Source of the DNA: Mailhella sp.
GTDB taxonomy: Bacteria > Desulfobacterota > Desulfovibrionia > Desulfovibrionales > Desulfovibrionaceae
DNA: 14,650 bases
Direction: 5' to 3'
Assembly: GCA_020024815.1 (NCBI GenBank)
Contig: JAHHTE010000035.1
Location: forward strand, 1-14,650
Both the position numbers and the translations under genes were made by a program. Shown in pieces: positions 6,605 to 12,921 of this stretch. How positions within the stretch are numbered: position 1 is the first letter of the stretch; each line of letters begins with the position of its first letter. The notes under the pieces were generated by a model that was given only the letters and a program-made list of their open reading frames with translations, was not told the DNA's origin and did not search any database.

Positions 6605-7567
6605 ATGGTTATGACATCTATTTTAATTTTGGCTGGTCTTGGTCTTGCTGTTGCAGTTGTTTTGGGTATTGCTTCTAAGGTTTTTTATGTAGAAGAAGAT
6701 CCAAAAGTAGAAGCTGTACTTGAGGCTTTACCTGGCGCAAACTGCGGTGGTTGCGGTTATGCTGGTTGTGAAGGCTATGCCATTGCTGTTGTTAATATTC
6801 CTACTATTGCAGCAAATCTTTGTGTTGCTGGTGGTAAAGATGTTGCAGCAGCTGTCGGGCAATTAACAGGTAAGGCAGTAACGGAATCTGATCCTCTTAT
6901 TTCTTTTAGACGTTGTGATAAAATATCTGGTAAGGTTCAAAAAAGATATAGTTATCAAGGTATGCCTTCTTGTGCGGCTGCAGCAACACTAGCACAAGGT
7001 TCTGATGTATGTGCTTTTTCTTGTTTGGGTTTTGGAGACTGCGTTGTAACTTGTCCTTTTGACGCATTATATATACAAGATAATATTGTTCGTGTTCGCG
7101 AAAATCTTTGTACAGGTTGCGGAAAATGTACACAAGCTTGCCCTCGTAATATTCTTGAACTTATTCCAAGACGTGCAAGAGTTGCTATACGTTGTTCAAC
7201 ACAAGATAAACTACGTGCTGTTATGGACGTTTGTGAAGCTGGTTGTATTCAATGTAGTAAATGTATAAAAACTTGTCCTGCTAATGCTATTAGTTTTGTC
7301 AATAATCGAATTACTATTGATCAAAAAATGTGCTTAGCGTATGGACCTGATTGCGATATGGCTTGTGTAAGTGCTTGTCCTCGTAAGATTTTACGTAATT
7401 TGCGTGAAAAAGATTGTTTGCTTAATAAAATGAGTGAATTAAAAGACGCAAAACCTGAAACAAAAGAGGAAGTAAAAACAGAAAATAAAGCAACTGAAAA
7501 TAATACAGAAGTTAAAACAGAAAAACCCGCAGAAAAAGTAGAGAAAAAAGAAGAAGTTACTGCATAA
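6605..7567 (+). CDS. rnfB: Rnf complex subunit B, multi-cluster ferredoxin-type protein
   Basis: RnfB is the entry subunit that accepts electrons from reduced ferredoxin. The 320-residue protein begins with one membrane helix (about 4-22). Next comes the C4 domain Cys47, Cys50, Cys55, Cys73 in GANCGGCGYAGC. Several ferredoxin-like loops follow: Cys136, 140, 146, 150; Cys169, 172, 175, 179; Cys210, 214, 217, 220, 224; and Cys243, 250, 254, 258. The first half of the last set is spaced more widely than a standard CxxCxxCxxxCP loop. From about residue 275 the protein ends in a 45-residue lysine/glutamate/threonine-rich tail with no cysteines, probably disordered. This layout is the long RnfB of anaerobes rather than the shorter E. 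coli RsxB. The ATG at 6605 has AGGGA eight bases upstream; the second ATG at 6611 is too far from it. It is the last gene of the operon. Confidence 0.95.
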   Translation: MVMTSILILAGLGLAVAVVLGIASKVFYVEEDPKVEAVLEALPGANCGGCGYAGCEGYAIAVVNIPTIAANLCVAGGKDVAAAVGQLTGKAVTESDPLISFRRCDKISGKVQKRYSYQGMPSCAAAATLAQGSDVCAFSCLGFGDCVVTCPFDALYIQDNIVRVRENLCTGCGKCTQACPRNILELIPRRARVAIRCSTQDKLRAVMDVCEAGCIQCSKCIKTCPANAISFVNNRITIDQKMCLAYGPDCDMACVSACPRKILRNLREKDCLLNKMSELKDAKPETKEEVKTENKATENNTEVKTEKPAEKVEKKEEVTA

Positions 7568-7623
7568 TCTATTATAATTATTAATAAAAAATAGTATTAA
7601 ACTAATTTTTTGTGATAATTTAT

Positions 7624-7655
7624 TGTAGGGGAGAAATGTATATTTTTCCCCTACA
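7624..7655 (+). terminator. Hairpin terminator after rnfB
   Basis: TGTAGGGGA (7624-7632) pairs with TCCCCTACA (7647-7655). Pairing continues inward through one G-U and four A-T pairs to a four-base loop, giving a 14-pair stem. It lies 57 bases after the rnfB stop. The following TTATTAT is only a weak T-tract, so termination may be inefficient. An A/T palindrome (7654-7671) starts at its base. Confidence 0.7.
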
Positions 7656-7686
7656 TTATTATGTAATAATGATATATACTATGTTC

Positions 7687-7705
7687 TTGCTAAGTAATAT
7701 AGCAA
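7687..7705. promoter_or_regulatory. Operator-like inverted repeat upstream of apbE
   Basis: TTGCTA (7687-7692) and TAGCAA (7700-7705) are perfect inverted half-sites separated by seven bases. The same halves with the same spacing occur at 1548-1566 over the cytochrome/rnf promoter, with one mismatch in the outermost base. A possible promoter overlaps it: TTGCTA as -35, 15 bases, then TAGAAT (7708-7713), but this is weak. A shared regulator is inferred. Confidence 0.4.
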
Positions 7706-7710
7706 AATAG

Positions 7711-7748
7711 AATGTATTCAATAATATTTATTACTAATAGAATACATT
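7711..7748. repeat. Nine-base perfect inverted repeat
   Basis: AATGTATTC (7711-7719) and GAATACATT (7740-7748) are exact reverse complements separated by 20 A/T-rich bases. They could form an operator or an RNA stem in the leader of apbE. No regulator is recognised, and the low sequence complexity of the region limits confidence. Confidence 0.4.
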
Positions 7749-7879
7749 AAGGTTATGAAATGTTATTTACATGACATTAGTTATGTTATTCTTCTCATAA
7801 AGAAAATAAAAATTTTTTATTTAGTTAATTGTAAAATGAAGAGCAATCGGTATTGAATAAAAGACTTTTGTATCAAAAA

Positions 7880-7930
7880 TTTTGAGGGAAGCGTTTAAGA
7901 GGGGAATTTTTTCAAAAGTATTTCTCTCAA
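7880..7930 (+). repeat. Interspersed hairpin repeat, degenerate copy A
   Basis: This 51-base stretch aligns without gaps to 9192-9242, with 42 of 51 bases identical by my count. The shared core is TTTTGAGGG, then AGAGGGGAATTTTT, then CTCTCAA. In this copy the hairpin arms are eroded by mismatches and G-U pairs. It ends 56 bases before apbE. Confidence 0.65.
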
Positions 7931-7940
7931 AAGAATAAGT

Positions 7941-7946
7941 TATAAT
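7941..7946 (+). promoter_or_regulatory. Possible -10 element for apbE
   Basis: A perfect TATAAT lies 40 bases before the apbE ATG. Transcription would start near 7953, giving a leader of about 34 bases. No convincing -35 is seen 16-18 bases upstream, so an activator or another promoter may be needed. Confidence 0.35.
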
Positions 7947-7986
7947 CATTCTCTATTTTTTATTAAAATTATTAAAGGTACTGCTA

Positions 7987-8985
7987 ATGAAGAGAATCTT
8001 ATCTTTTTTTACTAAACAAACTCAGAAAAAAAATATGTTACCATGTATTTTAGTTACTAAAACAGAAGTTAAAATGGGTACTTTTGTAAATTTGCAATGT
8101 TTAGCAGAAAGTGAAGATTTAGCTTTAATGGTATTGGAAAAAGCTTTTGCATTAATTGATAATCTTGAATTATTATTTTCACGGCATGATAGTTCAAGTT
8201 TACTTTCAGTATTAAATGCACAAGGAAAAATACAAGATTTCCCACAAGAATTTTCTTTTGTGTTGGAACAAGCAAATAAAGTAGAAGAAAAGACTTTTGG
8301 AGCTTTTAATGCCTCTGTTTTGCCTGTTTTGGAATATTTAGAAACACATAAAAATATTTCAAAAAAAGATTTAGTTCAATGTTTTCAGTGTATTCAAGAA
8401 AAATCTATTCAACTTTCAGAAAAAAATATATGTTTAGCAAATGATGATACAAAAATTACTTTAGATGCTATTGCAAAAGGTTTTATTGTTGATGCAGTTG
8501 GAGAACTTTTTGAACAGCATGGTATAGTAAATTATTTAATAAATGCTGGTGGAGATATTAGAATACGAGGTATGAAAAGTTTAGAAAAAGGACAAGAAAA
8601 ATCATGGCGAGTTGCCATTGAGGATCCTTATAAAAAAGGAAATTATCCTGCTGTATTTACATTAATGCGAGGTGCATTAGCAACCTCTGGTAATTATGAA
8701 AAAAACTTTGGTAATAATTATCATCATATTATTTTACCATATCTATCTCAAGATAATAATGAGAAAAAAATATCATTAGCAAGTTTAGAAGAAAATATAA
8801 GTCCTTTAGTGAAAAGTGTTTCTGTTTTAGCAAATACAGCAATGGAAGCTGATGCCTATGCAACAGCAATTTCTTGTATGTCTATTGAAACAGCTCTTTC
8901 TTATGTTGAGCAAGTAAATTTATCCTGTTTTATTATTGATGCAGAAGATAAGGTTCATACTTCAAAAAATTGGATAGTACGATAA
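7987..8985 (+). CDS. apbE: FAD:protein FMN transferase ApbE
   Basis: ApbE transfers FMN from FAD to a threonine of target proteins, here most likely Thr162 of RnfG, in a Mg-dependent reaction. The 332-residue protein has the family landmarks in order. These are VKMGTFVNL near 29-37, a serine/asparagine-rich substrate region, DAIAKGFIVDAVGE near 160-173 with INAGGDI after it, ATSGNYEKNF followed by HHI (the usual SGDYER...HHI), and the Mg-binding ADAYATA near residue 288. AAAGG lies about eight bases before the ATG. Many exported ApbE proteins have a lipoprotein or Sec signal, but none is evident: the N-terminus is basic with only a short hydrophobic patch. The HHI motif is followed by a short lysine/glutamate-rich insertion instead of a compact DP-R-TG turn. 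The gene follows rnf as in Desulfovibrio but has its own upstream region. Confidence 0.93.
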   Translation: MKRILSFFTKQTQKKNMLPCILVTKTEVKMGTFVNLQCLAESEDLALMVLEKAFALIDNLELLFSRHDSSSLLSVLNAQGKIQDFPQEFSFVLEQANKVEEKTFGAFNASVLPVLEYLETHKNISKKDLVQCFQCIQEKSIQLSEKNICLANDDTKITLDAIAKGFIVDAVGELFEQHGIVNYLINAGGDIRIRGMKSLEKGQEKSWRVAIEDPYKKGNYPAVFTLMRGALATSGNYEKNFGNNYHHIILPYLSQDNNEKKISLASLEENISPLVKSVSVLANTAMEADAYATAISCMSIETALSYVEQVNLSCFIIDAEDKVHTSKNWIVR

Positions 8986-9003
8986 AATTTTTTTGTTTTT
9001 TTT

Positions 9004-9028
9004 TGTGGGGGAAATGATTTCCCCCACA
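9004..9028. terminator. GC-rich hairpin after apbE
   Basis: TGTGGGGGAAA (9004-9014) and TTTCCCCCACA (9018-9028) form an 11-pair perfect stem around TGA, 18 bases after the apbE stop. The T-tract lies before the stem, not after it, so this is not a standard intrinsic terminator in the plus direction. Confidence 0.5.
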
Positions 9029-9039
9029 CCCCCTCAATC

Positions 9040-9077
9040 AGGTACATTTATTGAAATAAATTTCAATAAATGTGCCT
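9040..9077. repeat. Long stable hairpin of unknown role
   Basis: Bases 9040-9056 pair with 9061-9077 around a TAAA loop, giving a 17-pair stem with a single G-U. The arms read ATTTATTGAAA and TTTCAATAAAT at the core. No T-tract follows. It may be a processing or mRNA-stability element. Confidence 0.5.
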
Positions 9078-9150
9078 ATGTTATGTGTTGATACAACGTC
9101 TTTTTTCTCAAAAATAAATGTTAGTTATGTGTTTAATGGTGTGGAAAAGC

Positions 9151-9180
9151 AAAAACTCTTTTGCACGCAAAAGAGTTTTT
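9151..9180. terminator. Bidirectional intrinsic terminator
   Basis: AAAAACTCTTTTGC (9151-9164) and GCAAAAGAGTTTTT (9167-9180) are perfect complements, effectively a 13-pair stem with a CACG loop. The A-tract on one side and T-tract on the other allow termination of apbE transcripts and of the opposing transporter transcripts. Confidence 0.75.
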
Positions 9181-9191
9181 GGATTAAAAAG

Positions 9192-9242
9192 TTTTGAGGG
9201 GAGAGTTTGAGAGGGGAATTTTTGAAAAAGTTCCCCTCTCAA
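9192..9242. repeat. Interspersed hairpin repeat, intact copy B
   Basis: This is the second copy of the 51-base element at 7880-7930. Here TTGAGAGGGGAA (9207-9218) pairs perfectly with TTCCCCTCTCAA (9231-9242), and the stem extends inward to about 16 pairs with a TGAA loop. It lies 31 bases beyond the transporter stop. It probably acts as a terminator on the minus strand and may belong to a genome-wide repeat family. Confidence 0.65.
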
Positions 9243-9273
9243 TAAAAAAACTAATTAAAAATAATAGTTTTTG

Positions 9274-10452
9274 TTAATCGCAACTACGACATTCAAAACG
9301 ATGTCTTAATATTTTTAGATATATGAAAATAATGAAAATAGTAAGAGCATAGAGAAAACCAATACTCCAAAAGGCAATTTGAAAGCCATAATTTACTTTT
9401 ATATCAGCAAAAAATGCAGTTAAAAAGCCTTGTCCTGCTCTAAAAAGAGTCATGCTAAGTGTTAAACCAATAATTATAACAGAGGAAGGCATTATAGTAG
9501 AAATACTGTAATTGATAAATGGAATTGTAAGACCAGAAAGCATAAAATAGAAAAAGAAAAGAATAATAAAGCTAAAGCCTGAGAAATCAGTGTAAAAAAT
9601 ATACATAAAAGTATTTAATATTCCATAACCAATATAAAGATAAGGGAAATTGGTACTTTTAAGCATTCTTCCTAAAATGTATGTTGAGCCAACAGTCATA
9701 CCTATACTACCAATAGAATAAATAATACCTATTGTAGAAGTTGAAAAGTTAAAGGTTTGGTTGGAATATAGAGAAAAAAGGCTTGGCATTGCCATATCAA
9801 TACCACCAATAAAAAAGATGGTTGTAAAAAGAGCAAGAGCTTCGGGACTAAGTAAAATGAGTTTTAATTCTCTATAATTGACAGCATGTTGGGGAAGTTC
9901 AAATTTAGGTGTTAAATCGGTAAAAGCAAGAATAAGTAAAGTAATAAGGGAAGGTATTTGCAAAATAAAAAGAGAAAGTTTCCATGAATAATGTCCTAGA
10001 AAACCAGACAATGGAGGCAAAATAGTTAATCCTAATGCACAAAAAGCAAAAGCTTTTCCCATAATTTTGGCACGGTCAGCTCCTTTAAAATATTCACTGG
10101 GTAAAATAGTCATAAGAATATTTATTCCCCCAGAACCAATGCCTTGTATTATTCTAAAAAATAAAAAATCTTCATAAGTTGTTACAGAAATTGTACCAAT
10201 AGCACCAGCAAAATAAAAAGCTACAAGAATGGTAATAAACCATGTTTTTGAAATTTTTTTATATAAATAGCCACTAATTGGTGTTGCTACAAGTGCAGCA
10301 TAAGAAAAATATGCCATAGCACTACTTATTTCTGCAGCATTGAGTTGAAAATGATCACGTAAGGTTGGTAATAAAGGAATAATACCAGGTACTCCATGTG
10401 ATACAATAAAACTTAAAATATAGATAAGATATAGTGGATTAAGTTTTTTCAT
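9274..10452 (-). CDS. Major facilitator superfamily transporter
   Basis: This is an inner-membrane secondary transporter of unknown substrate. From ATG 10452 it has 392 residues, the usual 12-helix MFS size, with about 12 hydrophobic segments and a longer loop near the middle (about 180-200). Family features include the loop between helices 2 and 3 (PISGYLYKKISKTW), a modified motif A, and RIIQGIGSGG in helix 4. The C-terminus is short and ends in CRSC. A TTG 12 bases upstream is also in frame, but ATG one base after the lpxI stop (TAAaATG) is more natural and implies translational coupling, since no ribosome-binding site is evident. It is the last gene of the rnpB-ispDF-lpxI block. Position next to lpxI does not prove a lipid A role; multidrug or metabolite export is equally possible. 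Confidence 0.85.
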   Translation of the reverse strand: MKKLNPLYLIYILSFIVSHGVPGIIPLLPTLRDHFQLNAAEISSAMAYFSYAALVATPISGYLYKKISKTWFITILVAFYFAGAIGTISVTTYEDFLFFRIIQGIGSGGINILMTILPSEYFKGADRAKIMGKAFAFCALGLTILPPLSGFLGHYSWKLSLFILQIPSLITLLILAFTDLTPKFELPQHAVNYRELKLILLSPEALALFTTIFFIGGIDMAMPSLFSLYSNQTFNFSTSTIGIIYSIGSIGMTVGSTYILGRMLKSTNFPYLYIGYGILNTFMYIFYTDFSGFSFIILFFFYFMLSGLTIPFINYSISTIMPSSVIIIGLTLSMTLFRAGQGFLTAFFADIKVNYGFQIAFWSIGFLYALTIFIIFIYLKILRHRFECRSCD

Positions 10453-10453
10453 T

Positions 10454-11257
10454 TTATAATGCAATAATATGAAGTTTATGTTTATTGGCTAAAGCAAGGG
10501 CTTTTTCTCGGTCAAAAAAAAGTGTTTTATTGGCTTCTATGGCAAGTCCTGCATAATTATATTCAATAAGATTTTCAATGGTTTTTAAACCAATAGAGGG
10601 TAAATCAATGCGTTCGTCTTGATTTGGTTTAACAACTTTTATTGCAACACAGTTTTTTCCTGCCAATTCAAAAGCTCGCTTTAGTGTTGCATCAGTTCCT
10701 TCTAAACATTCTACGGCAATCACCATTCCATTTTTTACAATAAGACATTGACCTATATCATAACTTCCCATATTTTTAGCAATAGGAAAGCCGTATTGCA
10801 TATCTTCTTGAATTTCTGGTGGAATTTTATTGTTTGTTAAAATTCCTTGTGGAGCTTTTAAATCAGGTAAAAAATGTGAAGCAGAAATGGCTGTAAACCC
10901 TTCTTTTTCAAATTCTCCAATAATAGCACGTAAAAGTACATCATCGCCTTTTGTTTTTAAACTAAATATTAGTTTTGTTGCTCGCATATCAGGGCGAATG
11001 TCTAATGCTTTGGGTTTATTTATAGAGCCAGCAAAGCAAATTTCAGTAATGGCATTTTGTTTGTAAAAATTAATAAGTTTATTGAGTTGTCCTAATGCTA
11101 AAATTTGGAAATCATCACAGAAATTTTTAAGGCTTTCATCTGTATTATTTATAAAACCACAAATGGCAATATAGTATCCTTGTTTTTTAGCTTCTTTAGC
11201 TATTAATTCAGGGAATTGTCCACCACCTGCAATTATACCTAATCTTTTTTCATGCAT
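10454..11257 (-). CDS. lpxI: UDP-2,3-diacylglucosamine pyrophosphatase LpxI
   Basis: LpxI cleaves UDP-2,3-diacylglucosamine to lipid X and UMP in lipid A synthesis, replacing LpxH in many non-gamma proteobacteria. The 267-residue protein matches the family (formerly DUF1009). It starts with LGIIAGGGQFPELIA (6-20), has CFAGSINKPKALDIRPD in the first domain and GDDVLLRAIIGEFEKEGF in the center. It ends with the conserved block KPNQDERIDLPSIG followed by LAIEA and FFDREKAL; the aspartate in RIDLPSIG matches the catalytic, metal-linked region. The ATG has GGA about nine bases upstream. Its presence implies a Gram-negative outer membrane with lipid A. It starts 12 bases after ispDF, and its stop is adjacent to the transporter start. 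Confidence 0.93.
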   Translation of the reverse strand: MHEKRLGIIAGGGQFPELIAKEAKKQGYYIAICGFINNTDESLKNFCDDFQILALGQLNKLINFYKQNAITEICFAGSINKPKALDIRPDMRATKLIFSLKTKGDDVLLRAIIGEFEKEGFTAISASHFLPDLKAPQGILTNNKIPPEIQEDMQYGFPIAKNMGSYDIGQCLIVKNGMVIAVECLEGTDATLKRAFELAGKNCVAIKVVKPNQDERIDLPSIGLKTIENLIEYNYAGLAIEANKTLFFDREKALALANKHKLHIIAL

Positions 11258-11269
11258 GGGATAGTTCCA

Positions 11270-12478
11270 TTATTCTGCTTTTTGTTTTTTTATGGCACTA
11301 ACAAGTGCTACGGCTTTTATTCCTTGTAATTGTCCTGTAAAACCTAAGCCTTCTTCTGTTGTTGCTTTTACATTTACTTGTGATTCTGATAATTGCAGAA
11401 GGCGACACATATTTTTTTTGATTTGAGATACATACGGAGCAATTTTAGGTTTTTGACAAATAATAGTTAAATCAACATGACAAAGGGTTAATGACGAATT
11501 TTTCCATTTTGTTAAAACCTTATCTAAAAGAATAAGGGAAGAAATATTTTCATATTGTTTATCTGTATCAGGAAAATAATGTCCAATATCTCCATCAGCC
11601 ATACAGGAAATAAGAGCGTCCATCAATGCATGGGTTAAAACATCACCATCAGAATGGGCAGTTATTTTTATATCTGTATTGATTTCAACACCACCTAAAA
11701 TAAGTGGTCTATCACCTTGATATTTATGAACATCATAACCATAACCAGAAATAGGAATATATGTTTCTTGCATAGGTTTTAATAAAGATAAATCTTGTTT
11801 AGTTGTTATTTTATGATTATGGGGATTGCCGTCAATAAGGTAAACAATTTCGCCAATTTCTTCCATAAGCATAGCATCATCAGTAAAAGTTTTATTTTCA
11901 GCTTTGAGATTTTTATGTGCTTGAAAAAGTGTATTAAAATGAAAAGCTTGAGGTGTTTGTACTGAACGCAAAAAATTTCTGCTTGGGGTATTGGTAGCAA
12001 TACGTTCAAGTTTATTATTAATGGCAAATTCTTTTATTGTATCTGTTAAAGCAAGGGAAGGGATAATAGCTTTTTTCTTTTCTGATAAGTTTTCAAGGAG
12101 ATTGGTTATAAGCGTAGGAGAAAAGAAAGGTCTAGCACTGTCATGGATAAGAATATATTGTGTATCTTTTGGTACAACTTGTAAGGCTTCATATACACTA
12201 TCTTGCCGTAATTCTCCACCTTTAACAAAATGTACTGGAATTGAATAGTTATTTTCTTGTATATATTCTTGTGCTTTTTCAGTCGCATTTTGAAATTCTT
12301 GTTCGTTATTAGGAAAAACAAGAATAATACCATGAATAAAAGGGGAGTGGTAAAATTTTTCAAAGCTATGCCACCAAATTTCTTTGCCATTATATAGCAA
12401 AAATTGTTTTTTGGTTTCAAGCCCCATGCGGCTACCACTTCCAGCCGCTAAAATAATTGCATAATTTTTTATATTCAT
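11270..12478 (-). CDS. ispDF: Bifunctional IspD/IspF of the MEP isoprenoid pathway
   Basis: This fusion enzyme carries out two non-consecutive steps of the non-mevalonate pathway: CTP addition to methylerythritol 4-phosphate (IspD) and cyclization to the 2,4-cyclodiphosphate (IspF). In the 402 residues, IspD covers about 1-235, with AIILAAGSGSRMG (7-19), Lys24, HDSARP (112-117) and TDDA (199-202). IspF covers about 243-402, with the metal ligands in YDVH (248-251), HSDGDVLTHALMDAL (275-289), DIGHYFPDTD (297-306) and ATTEEGLGFTG (372-382). Both active sites look intact. Fused IspDF is known in several proteobacterial groups, including Desulfovibrio. The ATG lies only two bases beyond the RNase P RNA P1 helix and has no visible ribosome-binding site. 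No alternative start precedes the conserved AIILAAG. lpxI follows after 12 bases. Confidence 0.96.
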   Translation of the reverse strand: MNIKNYAIILAAGSGSRMGLETKKQFLLYNGKEIWWHSFEKFYHSPFIHGIILVFPNNEQEFQNATEKAQEYIQENNYSIPVHFVKGGELRQDSVYEALQVVPKDTQYILIHDSARPFFSPTLITNLLENLSEKKKAIIPSLALTDTIKEFAINNKLERIATNTPSRNFLRSVQTPQAFHFNTLFQAHKNLKAENKTFTDDAMLMEEIGEIVYLIDGNPHNHKITTKQDLSLLKPMQETYIPISGYGYDVHKYQGDRPLILGGVEINTDIKITAHSDGDVLTHALMDALISCMADGDIGHYFPDTDKQYENISSLILLDKVLTKWKNSSLTLCHVDLTIICQKPKIAPYVSQIKKNMCRLLQLSESQVNVKATTEEGLGFTGQLQGIKAVALVSAIKKQKAE

Positions 12479-12479
12479 A

Positions 12480-12830
12480 ACTTTGAGTCAGGCATAAGCC
12501 GGGTTCTGTTACACAATGTGTTACTGTCATTCCTCTAGGAGTAATGTTACCATTACCCTCAAGCAACCTACCCGAAAACCATAGATTGGGCAAATCGGTT
12601 TTCCTATTTGGTCTTGCTTCGAGTGGGGCTTGCCTAGCTTACTGTGTTACCACAATAACTGGTGGTCTCTTACACCACCGTTTCACCCTTACCATAAATG
12701 GCGGTCTGCTTTCTGTTGCGCTTGCCAAAGATCACTCTTTCTGGGCGTTACCCAGCACTCTGCCCTATGAAGCCCGGACTTTCCTCCCCATATCATACGA
12801 TATGCAGCGACAGTCTGCCCAACTCAAAGT
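12480..12830 (-). ncRNA. rnpB: RNase P RNA, bacterial type A
   Basis: This is the catalytic RNA of RNase P, which matures tRNA 5' ends. Reading the minus strand from about 12830, the sequence shows the canonical blocks in order: GGCAGACTGTCGC, GGGGAGGAAAGTCCGGGCTTC (as fragments of the P4 region), AGGGTGAAACGGTG, GCCCCACTCGAAGCAAGACC, AGAGGAATGACAG and finally ACAGAACCCGGCTTA. The P1 helix closes the molecule: 12830-12816 pairs with 12494-12480 over about 15 positions including two G-U pairs, which sets the ends. The length of about 351 bases is normal for type A. A likely -10, TATATT at 12841-12836, sits seven bases before the predicted 5' end. Open frames across this stretch are incidental. 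Confidence 0.97.
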
Positions 12831-12835
12831 ATGTA

Positions 12836-12841
12836 AATATA
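12836..12841 (-). promoter_or_regulatory. Likely -10 of rnpB
   Basis: TATATT read on the minus strand ends six bases before the mapped 5' end of the P1 helix, the right distance for a -10. The -35 is unclear because an AGGGGAA/TTCCCCT hairpin fills the spacer. Transcription from here would also feed ispDF, lpxI and the transporter. Confidence 0.45.
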
Positions 12842-12858
12842 GGGGAAATAATTCCCCT
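12841..12858. terminator. Short hairpin between the zinc-ribbon gene and rnpB
   Basis: AGGGGAA (12841-12847) pairs with TTCCCCT (12852-12858) around ATAA. A T-tract follows only in the plus direction, where no gene ends. On the minus strand it lies between the zinc-ribbon stop and rnpB and may attenuate read-through or overlap the rnpB promoter spacer. A second, A/T-only stem, ATATAAGA/TCTTATAT, lies at 12888-12912. Confidence 0.45.
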
Positions 12859-12921
12859 TTTTTATATTTTTATTTATAATCAATATGATATAAGAGTATG
12901 CTAATCTTATATAATACAAAT

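Larger units (their letters stand above)
7568..7986. other. 419-base non-coding gap between rnfB and apbE
   Basis: No credible gene lies here. From left to right the gap holds a strong hairpin (7624-7655), a palindrome with CATTATTA/TAATAATG arms (7654-7671), an inverted half-site pair matching the one before the cytochrome (7687-7705), a 9-base inverted repeat AATGTATTC/GAATACATT (7711-7719 and 7740-7748), a degenerate repeat copy (7880-7930) and a perfect TATAAT (7941-7946). The gap separates apbE transcriptionally from rnf. Confidence 0.7.
8986..9273. other. Hairpin-rich convergent intergenic region
   Basis: Between the stops of apbE (plus) and the transporter (minus) I see no gene. The 288 bases hold four separate perfect or near-perfect hairpins (9004-9028, 9040-9077, 9151-9180 and 9207-9242), the last within the second copy of a 51-base repeat. 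Bidirectional termination explains at least one of them. Confidence 0.7.

Noticed and set aside
7939..7986. In-frame hydrophobic extension upstream of apbE that could be a signal anchor
   Set aside because: The frame is open from 7939 and would encode leucine/isoleucine-rich residues, but it has no ATG, GTG or TTG start, and AAAGG fits the ATG at 7987. A/T-rich non-coding DNA often reads as hydrophobic.
7624..9242. Possible CRISPR array among the hairpin repeats
   Set aside because: The elements differ from each other, are not evenly spaced and have no uniform spacers; they are separate hairpins plus one two-copy repeat.
10453..10464. TTG at 10464 as transporter start
   Set aside because: It overlaps the lpxI end and has no ribosome-binding site. 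ATG at 10452, right after the lpxI stop, is the more natural coupled start.
12544..12904. Plus-strand open frames of 111 and 68 codons
   Set aside because: They lie mainly over the RNase P RNA gene on the opposite strand and have no family resemblance. The conserved rnpB blocks explain the sequence.
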